64,000 nucleotides of DNA, taken from the NCBI GenBank assembly GCA_021613535.1, contig CP075494.1:8184001-8248000 (forward strand), in the 5' to 3' direction. Source of the stretch: Adineta vaga (taxonomy: Eukaryota; Rotifera). This document shows positions 12,001 through 23,874 of the stretch, piece after piece. Positions within the stretch are counted from its first letter, which is position 1, and every line of letters begins with the position of its first letter. The notes beneath the pieces are model-generated. The model was not told where the DNA came from. It did no database searches and saw only the letters and a program-made list of their open reading frames with translations. The position numbers and the translations under genes are program-made.

Positions 12001-14363
12001 TGTAAAGAATCTGTTGTTTGAGCAGCTACAGTACTCCGTTCAACAGTTGAATCAACTTGTGTACCCATAGGTCGATTTGATACTTTTATTGTTGTTATTG
12101 GTATTGGTGTTTGCATAGCAAAATCATGTCGTTCAGATCCACCGATACGATTTTGTTCATAATCATGTCCATGAAGTTTTTCTGTTGATGTTAAAGATTT
12201 CTTATCCGATTTTTGTTCTAATATATACAATGTTTCGACATCAACTTGAACAGGAATATTTTCTACACCTGGTTGGGATATACCAGAATCAACTTCATAA
12301 AGACATGCACGAACATCACGAACCATCGATATTGATGTTTCTGCACCTGGTACAAGTGATGTAATATAATCTTCAGTCTAATATGAAAGATATATAAATA
12401 TGAAAATTGAATGATAAAGAAAATAACTTACAGTTGTTCCAACAGCAGATCGTTGTCCGCCATTCATAATTTCATCTCGATTAAGTTCAAATCTTGTTAT
12501 TTTAGAATTATCATCACGAAAGTAGACATCTTCACGTGGACTTCTATGTCGAAAAACATAACCTCCATCATTATTACTTGTAATTCCACTTTCATAATTT
12601 TCTCTTCTTGTCACACGTTTATTTGGTGGTGATGATGTGATACTAATTGATCCATCAGATTGATCATCATGACAACTTTTTTTCGTTACAACTCGTCGTG
12701 TTGCTTTCGTATTCGATGTTGATGATGATGATGATTCTAAACGATCGATTAATTGTCGTACACGATGTTCAGATGACGAGCCTGGTGATGTATTTCGTTT
12801 TGCTCGTGCTCGATCATCAACAAGTGTTTCTCTATAAATATCTATGAAAAGAAAGCAAAAAAATCAAATCATTTCATTGAAAAAAGTATGGAAAACTAAC
12901 TGTCAACGCTTCGATTGAGACTGATTGGTGATGGTGATGAACTTCGTCCACCATGGTCACCTGTTCGAGATGATTCTGATCTTGTATCAATATGTCGAGC
13001 CATTTGTCGAACTTTCGAACCATTAAGAGAACTATTGGATAAATGAATTGATGCAGATGGTTGATTACTCTCGGAAAGATCACGAACATGTTGTCCATTC
13101 GTATTTTGTGTATCATCTTCAAGACTATCTTTTGAATCTAATCTTGCACGTCTTTCTCGTTCACGCCAAATATCAAATACATTCGAATTTTGATCATTTG
13201 ATGATCTTGAATGACGTCGTGGTAAACGTTCTTGTATAAATCCTAATGCTTGAGATTTACTTCGTAAAATACGATGAAGTTTAAGATGATGAATGATTCT
13301 TTCTAATTGTTCTTGGGAACTATTTTCTAAATGTTGTAAATGTATTAATTCATCAATTAAATGTTGTGCACTTTCAAAATCTCGTCGATCAAATGATTGT
13401 TTACTTGTTAAACGACGTAAACGACCAATAACACGAACGGTTTCACTATCTATAGGTCGAAAACCTATACGACGAGCAATAGTTTCATCCGAATCATTAT
13501 CATCATCATCATTATCATCACCACCATTACCATTCGGTCTAAAAAAGAAAAGACGCAATCTTCTTTGTAAATCGAAAATTTAATTTACCCTCTTGAATTA
13601 TTATTATTTCTATTTGGATTTGATCCATTTCCATCGCCACTACTACTACCTCCATGGCCACCTGATGATCCATTATTTTGTCGATTTCGTCGACCATCAT
13701 TATTATTATTATTATTATTTCCGCCATATTGTTGAGAATAACCTTTTTGATTTCCATTTCGTCTTCCATGTCCACTGTCCATATCCATTTCAGGTTCAAT
13801 TGTTTGACAATATTGATGTAACTTTAATGTTTCATGCTCTTTTCGTGACGGTAGAGAAAAAACTTCATAACGAATAGCTTTTTGTAATTGTCCATTATTA
13901 ACTTGTAATTGTATATCAAAATGATTACAAGAAATATCTATTCGACTGGAATTTGAATCATCTTCAAGATCCGATTTGGTTTTATTTACTATATAAGATG
14001 TATCTTGACCAAGAGAATCTTCAGTATTGCTTAAAGCATAACAATTTTCAACACGAATATCATCACGTGTATTCGTCCAATGATGATAACCACCAATTGG
14101 ACGTAGATTAGAAATATTTGATTCATTTTGAACTGACTAAAGATATTTAAAATCGAGTCTATTTTCGAATCGTTAAATGAACTTACTGTTAAATCAATCT
14201 CATCATCTTCATCATGTTCATTATCCATCGTCATTGAATAATAATAATTCTAAAATAAGATATTTTATTACAAATCAACTTTCCAATTCAAAGATCACCA
14301 TTCCAATTCTTATCCAAACTAACATACCTGATCACTAGATATAAAGAAATCTTTCAATGCCAT
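9047..14363 (-). CDS. Large low-complexity protein of unknown function (1612 aa)
   Basis: Not recognised. Eight exons join exactly in frame to 1613 codons including stop: 14363-14328, 14249-14187, 14136-13589, 13538-12901, 12841-12432, 12377-11243, 11138-10527, 10443-9047. The start MALKDFF is the first ATG of the model and follows noncoding sequence. Most of the protein looks disordered: an Asn/Gly-rich stretch in exon 3 (about 13620-13720), an acidic run DDNDDDDNDSDE opening exon 4, Thr and Ser runs, Gln runs in the last exon (about 10200-10260, 9705-9725, 9165-9195) and a six-His run followed by Gln. More ordered candidates are a charged helical part of exon 4 (about 13450-13250), the end of exon 6 (about 11620-11250, alternating beta-like stretches) and exon 7 with a DUF-like helical segment. 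No signal peptide or membrane segment. A scaffold or cytoskeleton-associated role is only a guess from composition. Confidence 0.8.
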
Positions 14364-16229
14364 AGAAAAACGAAATACTGTATATGTATCTTATTAGCTC
14401 ACGGTAATGTTAAAGAGCAAAGACTATAATTTATATGTATATGTATATATATATATAAGTATATGCATACAATAAGCAGAGACATGTCACGGACGACTGA
14501 ATCGGAGGGTGAAAGATGGAAAGAATATGGTAAAAAAATATAATATACATATTTGTATTGTATAGGTTCTATGCAAGGACAATTATAGAGTACAAATGGT
14601 AAAAATATATTTCGAAATATTTTAGTAATCACTAAGATAAAATTATGCTGATCGTTAATATGAATAGTTCGATTGAAACTGTATTGGTGATAAACGGAAA
14701 TAAAAGTTTTCCTTCATTTTGAACAAAAAAATTGGATGTGATATTTAGAGTTTCTCGATTAGAATTGTCTCGTACAATGTGTGATAATGATACTTACTAT
14801 TCGTTTGTCGATTGTATTTAACGGTCTGTCTTATGAACGAAGCCTTCTCTCTTCGCCTCATTTTTTGGTTCTGCCTGATTGAGCACCTACGTTCTCTCTT
14901 TTTCTTAACAATAATCATACGAATAATGTTCAATGTGAAAATGATCTATCATCAACGCGAAAGAAGAAGAGAGGGGGAAGGGCGTACTATAATCACCGTG
15001 TCCGTCCGTAACTAAATTGAAACATCCATTCAATGTTTCGTAGGCGTGCAAACACATCATATACTTCGATGTAACATGGCGAGACATCTTTTCACGCGTC
15101 TTCTGCCCATAGAATACTTCGTTCTAATGTCCTAGTAGACTAATTTAAATGATTGCTTGGTGATAATTCACCATAAAAGACCACCAGCTGAAATCGATTA
15201 TTAAGTATAGACATCAAAACTATCATCTCTATAATTTCTCTGAAGATGACAATATCATTGTTGAAATTGTTATTCTTTTCGATATTTCAAAATTTGAAGA
15301 TTTTCATATTTCATGAACGTTTTAATAGTACGATGGATTTTTCTCCTTGACATTTTTTATGCAATTATTAAATATATTTATACAAATAATTACGAGTAAA
15401 ACGTGAGATTTTATCAGCAAAGAAGAAAACTTGGCAGTTTTCATATTACAAAAGAAAAATCATTATCTTTATCCGAAGTTATCAATATGAACAAGTTAAG
15501 AATTACAGCAATGTGAACTGTTAACTTTGTAATATTTAAGAGTTCGATGAATATAAATGATTCTTTGAAGAATCAGCGTCAATAAGCAAATTGTTTCTAA
15601 CTGAAATCAATTGAAATCAGGCATCGAATAGTCGAATAAACTACGTTATATTTCAAAAAATTTTGTACAGACAATATCAAATAGAAAAAGTTCTTTGTTC
15701 GAGATCTTTTAGAAATATATTGCATATATTTTACATAAAAGTTCATTAGAAATGTGTTTTTCTCTTTGTCTCTATCATCATTATATTTGAAGACATAGAA
15801 AAGTTACTCATTCGAAATCATTTTCTTTTAGCTGTCATCCTTCAAATAAAGTGTTCACAATGTTTCCTTGCTAAGAAGCAAGCAACAACGGTGACAACGT
15901 CGTTTTCATTTCCATCTATTCGCTTCTTTCCCTCTCTTTCTCTTTCTTTCCTTGTCTTTGTATTGAGCTCGTCGTGCAATAGGAGAGAATAAGAAGGAAT
16001 ATATATCGAATCGTGACTGCTGCTTTTGTTGCTTGCCCTCTGCTTTTCTCTACACAATGAACGTTGCCCGTTGTATGTGTATGTGTGTGTCTGTGTGGCA
16101 AGCAAGCCTGCGAAGAATTTTTTCTTCTCTCTCTCTCTTTGTTCCTTTAACGTCAGAAAGAGAAGAAAATGTCTGTATGCCTGCCCTGCTTGCTCTCTCA
16201 CACAACGTCCGACCGCCAACGATAGAGAA
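14364..16229. other. Divergent intergenic region between orphan gene and HMG gene
   Basis: Holds the promoters of two divergent genes. 14430-14460 has short TATATA runs. 15870-16230 changes character: CT-rich and higher in G+C, with CTCTCT and GTGTGT runs, as expected of a promoter and 5' UTR for the HMG gene. ORFs of 60-145 codons here are low-complexity and I do not believe they are coding. Confidence 0.45.
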
Positions 16230-16378
16230 GTAAGCCACTCGCTCGCTTATTCTCTTCATATTCAACTCAAACTAACTGACATACACACGTCAAACACACA
16301 AACGACATCTACTTTCAAAGTATATATTGAACGAAATTCAGAAGAAACAATTCACTTTTTAATCTATTACTTGTTTAG
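16230..16378 (+). other. Candidate 5' UTR intron or trans-splice acceptor of the HMG gene
   Basis: A donor AGAA|gtaagcc at 16230 and an acceptor tacttgtttag ending at 16378, two bases before the ATG, fit a 149-nt 5' UTR intron. The same acceptor could instead receive a spliced leader. Confidence 0.4.
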
Positions 16379-16380
16379 AA

Positions 16381-16638
16381 ATGCCACGAGCTCCAAAATC
16401 ACAAAAAGATCCCAATGCACCAAAACGTCCATTGTCAACATTTTTCTTATTTTCACAAGATGAACGTCCAAAAATAAAGAAAGACAATCCATCATTATCC
16501 GTTTCGGATATTGCTAAAGTTATTGGTGAACGATGGCGAGCAATTGGTGATGAGAAAAAACGTCATTATGAAGAACGTGCTCGACAAGAAAAAGAAAGAT
16601 ATGATCGAGAAATTGCTCAATATAAACAAGGAAAATAA
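16381..16638 (+). CDS. Single HMG-box chromatin protein (HMGB/NHP6-like)
   Basis: An 85-residue, intron-free coding region. One HMG box spans almost the whole protein: DPNAPKRPLSTFFLFSQDER (about residues 10-29), then SVSDIAKVIGERWRAI and a Lys/Glu-rich third helix ending EIAQYKQGK. The box binds the DNA minor groove without much sequence preference and bends it, acting as an architectural factor in nucleosomes and transcription complexes. Animal HMGB1-type proteins have two boxes and an acidic tail. This one has a basic N-terminal arm, one box and no acidic tail, like yeast Nhp6 or insect HMG-D without its tail. The stop at 16636-16638 is followed by AT-rich 3' UTR with an AATTAAAAGG stretch near 16796. 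Confidence 0.93.
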   Translation: MPRAPKSQKDPNAPKRPLSTFFLFSQDERPKIKKDNPSLSVSDIAKVIGERWRAIGDEKKRHYEERARQEKERYDREIAQYKQGK

Positions 16639-18291
16639 AGATGATAATATTCATTTGGCGAATTATCTTTTGTCTTTGTATTTACGTGTACATAGATACA
16701 TATCTATATCCTAAATCACTTGTAGTTAGAAATGTTGTTTTGTTTCGTTAATTTTCTTTTCTGTATTTCTTTGTTTGTATATGTTGTGTTCAGAAAATTA
16801 AAAGGATAAAATTTCGAAAAAATAGTTATGAATGATTGTTTTCAATAGAATTGATCAGATCAATATTTCTTTGTCTAGTGATATTCGGAAGCGAAACAAA
16901 GCTGTGCAAATGATGTGTCAAGAGTTGCTTTTCTTTTACTAAATTGTTGAAAAATGCTGATCTATGTATTCGAAAATTTAAGTAGAATAAATGAGCTTAC
17001 AGTTGATACGCATACTAATTGATTCTCGCCATTGCTGATCCTGAAAAATTGCAAGTCAACAAAGCTTTGTTCTTCACAGTTCATCAATTTTCATATCCAT
17101 AGTTGAATTTGTTTAAATACACCATTCATTGAGAATCAATTGTCTTTGTATGTTCAATGATTTTTCAAACGAAATTTTTGGAAATGACTTTGTTCATTCT
17201 TCAATTCAATAATAATTGCTGGTATCGTGAACTTATGAAATGAAAGAATGTTAGATCAAATTCAATCTATTCAGTGAATTGAAAAGCAGCAGTATTAATT
17301 TGAACGATTACGGTTCAATCGAGTTTATTTCTTTGTTAATTTTTATACGAAGATTAACCCAATGACGAATCTTTTTTATTATCGATCAAATTTATCTTAG
17401 TTATGCGAACAATGAGGATGGATTGATACAAATGTAATGAGTCGAATTATAGCTCCACGTAAAAAAAGGATCAGTTTTTATTGCCTCGCTAAATAACATG
17501 CACGTATATTATTTTAGTACCCCACAGAGTCATAACAATTAGCTAATCTATGTTAGTTTTGGTTATTCAACGAAAGAAGTACAGAACGGATATACAGAAT
17601 GATTACGTTATTTTCAATATTTTTGTGTAGAAATTTTACTAACCAATTTCGTGGTTCCATCTAGTATTCAACATCTTGTTTTTAATAATTTTTATTTACA
17701 AAGATTTTAATCGAGGACGATACGTGTTGAATCTAATTCTAACAACAGCAACTATTTCGCGTAGATCATCTTTGAAACATTCCAAAAGTGGTAGAGATTT
17801 TGAATTTTTTATTCAATTGAAGATCATTATTCTCATCTAACATCTGCACAAACAAAATGTTACTGATTCTTATTTAAATTTATTATTATACATAAATTTC
17901 ACGGATAAATGAAAAGTTTCACTCTACTTTCTATCAGTGTCTATGCTATCTAAGGTGTTGATGGATCTTTTCGGTAGAAATGAAATGTAAAATATTCTAG
18001 ATGGCAGACATGTCTGGTTTGTTTTGAAAATATCCACGTTGTGTACATATAGAAATAAATGAGTGAGTCAAGTCTCTATCACAGGAGTCGATAAAACGTT
18101 GACTAAAGAGATAATTTTAATTGAAAGGAAACTGTTTGGTGTCATTTGAGAGGTTTTAACATCGTAACGATACGCCCAATGGTTTATCGAATATAAGTTT
18201 TCGCGAGAAAAACAGCTAAATGAATGTAATTTAATAAGAAAAAAGAGATCAATGATCGTACTGTAACATTTTAATTCTAGATTAAAATCTC
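16639..18291. other. Intergenic, no gene seen
   Basis: AT-rich with no supported ORF, repeat or RNA gene. The acceptor-like ttttaattctag ending at 18280, 11 bases before the forkhead start codon, belongs to the next gene. Confidence 0.5.
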
Positions 18292-20286
18292 ATGGCTAAT
18301 GAAGAAGATGAATGTGACTCATCAAGTCTATTTACCGTTGCTAGTCAATCGGATATAAATTCATTTCTACATACACAATCAATAAAAATAATTGGTTTAA
18401 ATTCAAATGTAACAGATACTGATGACGATGATGATGATGATGATGGAGTTGACAGGAATTCGATCAATAGTCATCTATTTGCAAGTTTGACTCAAAATCG
18501 CTCAACAGCTACAAAGTCTTGTTTGAGTCGTTCTTGTTTTGCTTCAATTTCGACATTATCATCATCGCAAAAGTTCAATACATTAGATGATCTAACAGAA
18601 TTAAAATGGTTAAATACATTTAAATTCAAAGAGAATAAACAACAAAGTTCTCAACCAGTTAATTCTTCAAATGATTCAATAAGTAAATTGAGTAATGAAT
18701 TGAAAACATTTGTAAATGGAAACTCAATATCTTATGGTGTATTGATTTTTCTTGCCCTATATTCCCAACGAGATAGCCAACAAGTAGCATGGTCATTAAC
18801 AATGAAACAAATTTATGAATATATTCAACAACATCATCAACCGATTTCGAACCAACGTGGTTGGAAAAGCTTATTAAAACAAACATTAAATATCATTCCG
18901 TGTTTCATCAAAACTAAACATGAAACAAATAACTCATGTTCATTTTGGACCATTGATTCTTATTATCGACCATTATTAACAAAAGCTTATTTGAATAATT
19001 TATCATTACAAATGAACAAGTATGTAAGAAAACGTCTTTTATCGGAAAAATGAAACGTTTTTTTTTCTCATAGAAATATCGATCCTATTTCCGAATCAGT
19101 TATAAATCATTTTCCACCAAAAGCGACATTGAAAACGAAAGGTAATAGAAGAGCAATTCGTATTTTATATTTATTGATATATAACTAGCATTTCCACGTC
19201 TGTATGAACGACTTTGTCAAAAGAAACTGGAAAAAGAATCAATCACTTCAATTGAAAATCAAAGTCGCCTAATATCAGGTAAAGAAAATCGACAATCATA
19301 ATTCAAGTGAATCACTAGAGAGAATCAAATCATAGATTATTCGATAGTGATAAGATAAAAGTAGATGATAACTAATAACTACAACCAAATCGATCAGGTT
19401 TTTTGAGAAAATATTAAGTTCCTATACGTTCGAAATGATGAAAGATTTACTCAGAAACCTAAGAATGATATTGAATAAAACACATGAAAAATCAATTTTA
19501 TACTTTTGTTTCAGTCGATTAGTCCAATGAAGAAGTAATTTATAGTGGCAAAGAAATAAACTCAATGATCTATTCATTCGAGTCTTCTCTCCTCTCTGAA
19601 TATATCATACTTTACTTGATGTTTTCATCGAAAAACCCTACTTTTTCTGTCTCAGGTAATAAACGGGTGCGATCGATGTCATCATCTAGCTTACGTCGAA
19701 CGACGAAAGGTAGGAAGTAGATACAATATGTACTTTTTCTAATTGCTAAAAATATAATTTAGATAACGATAACAATCATATTTCGTTATCTTTATCATGT
19801 TCTTTGAAAAGAAATAAACGTCGCCAATTATCCCATTGTCAATCAAACAAAGAGTGAGATGAATAAAGTTGGGGGAAAAACTCATTGTAATTAATTTATT
19901 TGATTTCTACTAAGGTCAACTATTATCACACCATGCCCTAGTATGGATCATGTGTATTTCGATAGAGCAAAAACGCTAACATTAAAATCACGTAAAATGT
20001 TGCTATGAATGTTGATATTTTTATTTTTGTTTCTCAAATTTAAGATGAAGTATCGGATGATGAAGATGATGAATGTGATAGTGGTTCAAAAATGATTTCA
20101 ACGACCAGTCAAGTTTCTAGTCATCGTCGAAAATCATCTCCACCGAAAAAACGTTCAAATTTTGATTTACCATCACGTCGAGCGAATACACGTGTTAGTC
20201 GAAGAATCATCGAACAAGATTTACAATTATTACGACAAGCAAATAATCATGATTTAAGTGATTCAATACCGAAAAATTCCATTTGA
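18292..20286 (+). CDS. Divergent forkhead (FOXN-like) protein
   Basis: 449 residues in seven exons that close in frame: 18292-19019, 19074-19141, 19189-19278, 19656-19709, 19763-19853, 19915-19991, 20045-20286. An acidic/Ser-rich N-terminus includes an eight-Asp run near residue 48. A forkhead winged helix occupies about residues 144-235: SYGVLIFLALYS (helix 1), IYEYIQQHHQPI (helix 2), GWKSLLKQTLN (helix 3) and SFWTIDSYYRPLL (wing). The upstream LTELKWLNTF resembles the LTNLNWL stretch before the domain in FOXN2/3, hence the FOXN suggestion. The C-terminus is basic and Ser-rich, with a KKR-type nuclear signal at SPPKKRS. Helix 3 lacks the usual Asn and His base-contacting residues. A transcription factor by fold; whether it binds DNA in the normal way is open. 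Confidence 0.82.
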
Positions 20287-20933
20287 ACTTGATCTTTCTT
20301 TTTTTTTTCTACATGTGCAATAGAAATCTACTTGACAGATTGAAGTGAAAAACCACACTACATCTTTCACAATTAGTTATTGCATTTGACATCTGTTTTT
20401 TTTTTTATAAAAGCGTGCATTCATTCTTTGTTTTTCATACTCTTTTTACACTTCCAATACAAAATCAGGTGATGTACAACTTCGGTTATTCTTCGTATGT
20501 TAATTCTGTACGATCATTCGATCGATATAAAAAAGAAAAGAATATATCACAAAAATAAAACATTCTTATGTGAAAAGATAACATCATTTTTTGATTTATC
20601 AGCACACACTTCCTTTTTCTTTCATGTACTTTGGTAAATATTTTGCTTTGTCGTAAAATCACGTTTTTCATGCTTCTTGTCGCCGAACAACGATAAGCAA
20701 GGACAGGACGTGTTTTAAGAAACAAACCAAACGAAAAATATGAAAACAAACTCATGTACATCAATACCTTCGTGAGAAATTTGTTGTTTAAACGGGTCAC
20801 GAATACATCGTAAAATATTATGGTATAATGGGGTAAAACGTCAATCTAAGGAAGAAAATCACTTCCTTTTTCGCTATATAAAAATAAAAGTACGTGTCTG
20901 ATGAAGCTCACCTGAAAATTTTTCACCTTGATA
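20287..20933. other. Intergenic, no gene seen
   Basis: 3' UTR of the forkhead gene and upstream region of the ankyrin/TPR gene. T-rich tracts at about 20300 and 20397-20405. A minus-strand ORF here (about 104 codons) has no recognisable features and is probably chance. Confidence 0.45.
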
Positions 20934-22561
20934 ATGACCAAGCGATTCAAGAACATGAATCCCGAACAAACCAACAAAGGTATGGAAGATAGTTATTGTT
21001 ACATAGAGAAGACTTTTTCTATACAACTAGTTTCATTAATGCATATCTTAAACAGATACGTAGTAAATAAATTGGCATACGATGTTTATTGAAAGTAATA
21101 AAATAATGTCGAAGAATTCGTATTTACTCATCGAGCTTTTGACTTGGAGTAATAGTGTCAATTTCGAAAGTTTTCTTCTCGAAAATATTAGAGATAAACG
21201 ATATTGTAAATTTTTGGTTATTGTGTTTTAGAAAGTGTCATCACTAAAAACGATGAATCTCAAGTACCTGACCTTAACGATGCGATACAAAAAACATCCA
21301 TAGCATCTACGGAATTTTACAACAAGAGTGTTTGTGGTTCGATTCTATGTCCTTCGCCATCAAATTCTACTTCCGATATCTTTTCTTATTTACGTCATGC
21401 AAAATTTGATGCATTTCGTCGATCGATCGATATCTTTCATAAGGAAATAATTCAAATGAAAAATGAACATGACCAAGTAAATATTGTATTAATTTAATTT
21501 TCTTTTCATTCATTGATTCTTTTAGACTATCTTACATGTTTTAACAATTCATGCATTTCCATATCAATGGGTACGTTTATCATTAATGCGAGAATGTGAT
21601 CCATGTCAACAGGATAATGATGGATACACGGCTGCTCATTATGCTGTTGAACGTGATGATGTAGAAATGTTGAAAGCATTAACAACACGTTTTTCTGCAC
21701 AGATACAACCATTTCCAGTCGAACAGACGATCGCAATACATGAAAGTTGTTTAAAAGCTTTATCAATACGAGAAAAACATGGATTGACTGTTTTTATGCT
21801 TGCATGTCAACATGAATCTCTTCGATGTATAAATTATTTACTTGAATTAAATATCAATGATGCACATTTAAAAGTATGTTATTGAATTTTTCATCAAAGA
21901 AATAATAGTATTCTTTCTTCTTCTATAGGATCATTTTGGTGATACATGTTTACATTATGCTGTTGCGCGTCGAAACGAAATTCTTGTCGAAAAATTAGTT
22001 AATCAATGTAATGCCGATGTCAATGCTGGTGAACGCAATCGTCCAAATGCTCTTGATCTTGTACAATTTAATCGTGAACAACAAAAAGCTTTTGATCGAC
22101 TCAAAGATGATGCTATCGAACAAATTCTTCTTGCTAATCATGCTGTCAATCATTGTCAAATTCGACGAACTACTACTAAACGAAAACGATCATGTGATCA
22201 ATCTGAAAGTGTTGTAGCAAATTTAGCTTGTCTGACTGTAAATTCTTCGATTATGTCACGAATTGATACCGCAAAAAATTATGCACGCATTGCATTTACA
22301 TATGAAACAAATGGAGATTTACCGAATGCTCAACATTTCTATGAACGTGCAATGAATTGTGTACCAAATGATATACTTGATTGGGCTGATTATTCTTATC
22401 ATATAGCAAAAATTCATTTAGCTCGTGGTGAAAATCAATTAGCATTGAGTTTATTACAACAATCATTGATTCTTCGAAAACGATATGAAGAAGAAAGTGA
22501 AGAAATTGACAATCTTCAACATGCGATTAACAATATTCAAAGCGCATCATCAATAGTTTAA
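20934..22561 (+). CDS. Ankyrin- and TPR-like repeat protein
   Basis: 423 residues in four exons that close in frame: 20934-20979, 21232-21476, 21526-21873, 21929-22561. Ankyrin-like units are visible: DNDGYTAAHYAVERDDVEML, then KHGLTVFMLACQHESLRCIN and DHFGDTCLHYAVARRNEILV. A basic KRKR stretch follows (about 22180). The C-terminal third reads as TPR helices: NYARIAFTYETNGDLPNAQHF and YHIAKIHLARGENQLALSLL. Both repeat types are protein-protein interaction scaffolds. I do not recognise an ortholog with this ankyrin-then-TPR order at this size. There is no signal peptide or membrane segment, so a cytosolic or nuclear adaptor is likely. Start chosen as the first ATG before a phase-1 donor. It converges on the NMNAT gene with 69 bases between stop codons. 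Confidence 0.85.
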
Positions 22562-22630
22562 TTATTTTTATGTTTATTTATTTGACTTGTGATATGTATA
22601 GTAATTCTTGCACACAAAAAAATGCGATTG

Positions 22631-23521
22631 TTATTTTTTACTATATTTTGTTTTTAAATATTTGCCTACAAAAGGATATGTGATTTGATCATCATCATCA
22701 TCATCATTGCTATTCTGATTAATAGCATTTTGATATCGTTTACGAATTTCCGTTGAACTTATATCAATAAGTGTCTCACGTTCGTCATCTAATGTAATAT
22801 AATATATATTCGAAGATTTTTCTTCTAAGCGTTTTATACGATGATCCGGATCACCAAGACGATAAATCACCGCACATGCAATATTTTTCTGACGAGCTAA
22901 TACTTCAACATGAGAACATTTATTGAAATGATCCAATCCACAGACATAAACAACTTTTAGTGGATAAGAAAGAACATGACGAGTTTTGTAAAGTTCTTTG
23001 TTGAGATATTCAGCTAATTTAATCGTTACTTCGTCGAAATCAGCGAATCGATCATATTCTAATTCACCCTTAGCAACAGAAATAAATGATTTTAAACCTT
23101 CGAGATCAATAGCTTGTTCACAAAGTTGACATCGTTCTTCACCAGGAATCCAATCTGTTGAACCCAATTTATTTCGAACATACGAATCACTATTTTCAAA
23201 ATATATGCGAAAGATAATATTCGAAAATCTTATGAAAATAAAACATACTGTGTTGGTGATAGATAAGCTGCAAGAACGTTCAATGGTCGAGTTTCATGTT
23301 TTTCAAGATATGTTTTAACTAATAAAAGATTTTTTATATGTGATCGATGAATTGGATTTAGAGAACCAGTGATAATTAAAACACAACTTAATGAAAAATA
23401 TCATATAAACTTAAAGATGAATTTATCATTGTTTCGTTTACTTATTATCTTTATCTGCAACCTTCTTCTCTTGACAATTTTCAATAATAATCTCTAAATT
23501 TGTATTCGTTTCTGTATACAT
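22631..23521 (-). CDS. NMNAT: Nicotinamide/nicotinate mononucleotide adenylyltransferase-like
   Basis: 258 residues in three exons closing in frame: 23521-23442, 23386-23249, 23189-22631. The family joins NMN (or NaMN) with ATP to make NAD (or NaAD), the last common step of NAD synthesis. The nucleotide-binding signature GSLNPIHRSH (second exon) matches the GxxNPxHxxH motif of eukaryotic NMNATs. SPTHDSYVRN spans the second junction, as in animal enzymes, and the C-terminal ISSTEIRKR matches the ISSTxxR ATP-binding motif. A six-Asp run sits shortly before the C-terminus. Length is slightly shorter than human NMNAT1 (279). There is no obvious organelle signal. The substrate form (nicotinamide or nicotinate) cannot be read from sequence. 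Confidence 0.9.
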
Positions 23522-23874
23522 TTGATCCCACTACTTGTCTTTCTATAAGAAGAACACAATTTTCAATACTATATACTTACTACCGAGTTATGTTGTTATT
23601 GTTGACAGAGTAAGAAAGAACGAACACGAATAAAAAGAAAAGATTCACTAGAGGTCATACAATGTCGAATAGGATTGTATTTTTAGCTTTTATTATGACT
23701 AGAATTTAACGATATTCAATATATATATATATATGAGTCTATCGTTGACAATAAACACAAAAAAGTCATTCTAAAAAATAATCGATATAGATTATATATA
23801 TACTAAAGACACAACATATGATATAAACTAAAAAAACAGATTCATTTATATATATATATATATTAAAACTAATA
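23522..23874. repeat. Short intergenic stretch with TA microsatellites
   Basis: Between two head-to-tail minus-strand genes. Contains TA dinucleotide runs at 23720-23735 and 23847-23863. No gene seen. Confidence 0.6.

Noticed and set aside
15842-16265. Several overlapping ORFs of 60-145 codons upstream of the HMG gene
   Set aside because: They are low-complexity translations of CT/GA and GT runs on both strands and look like promoter and 5' UTR sequence.
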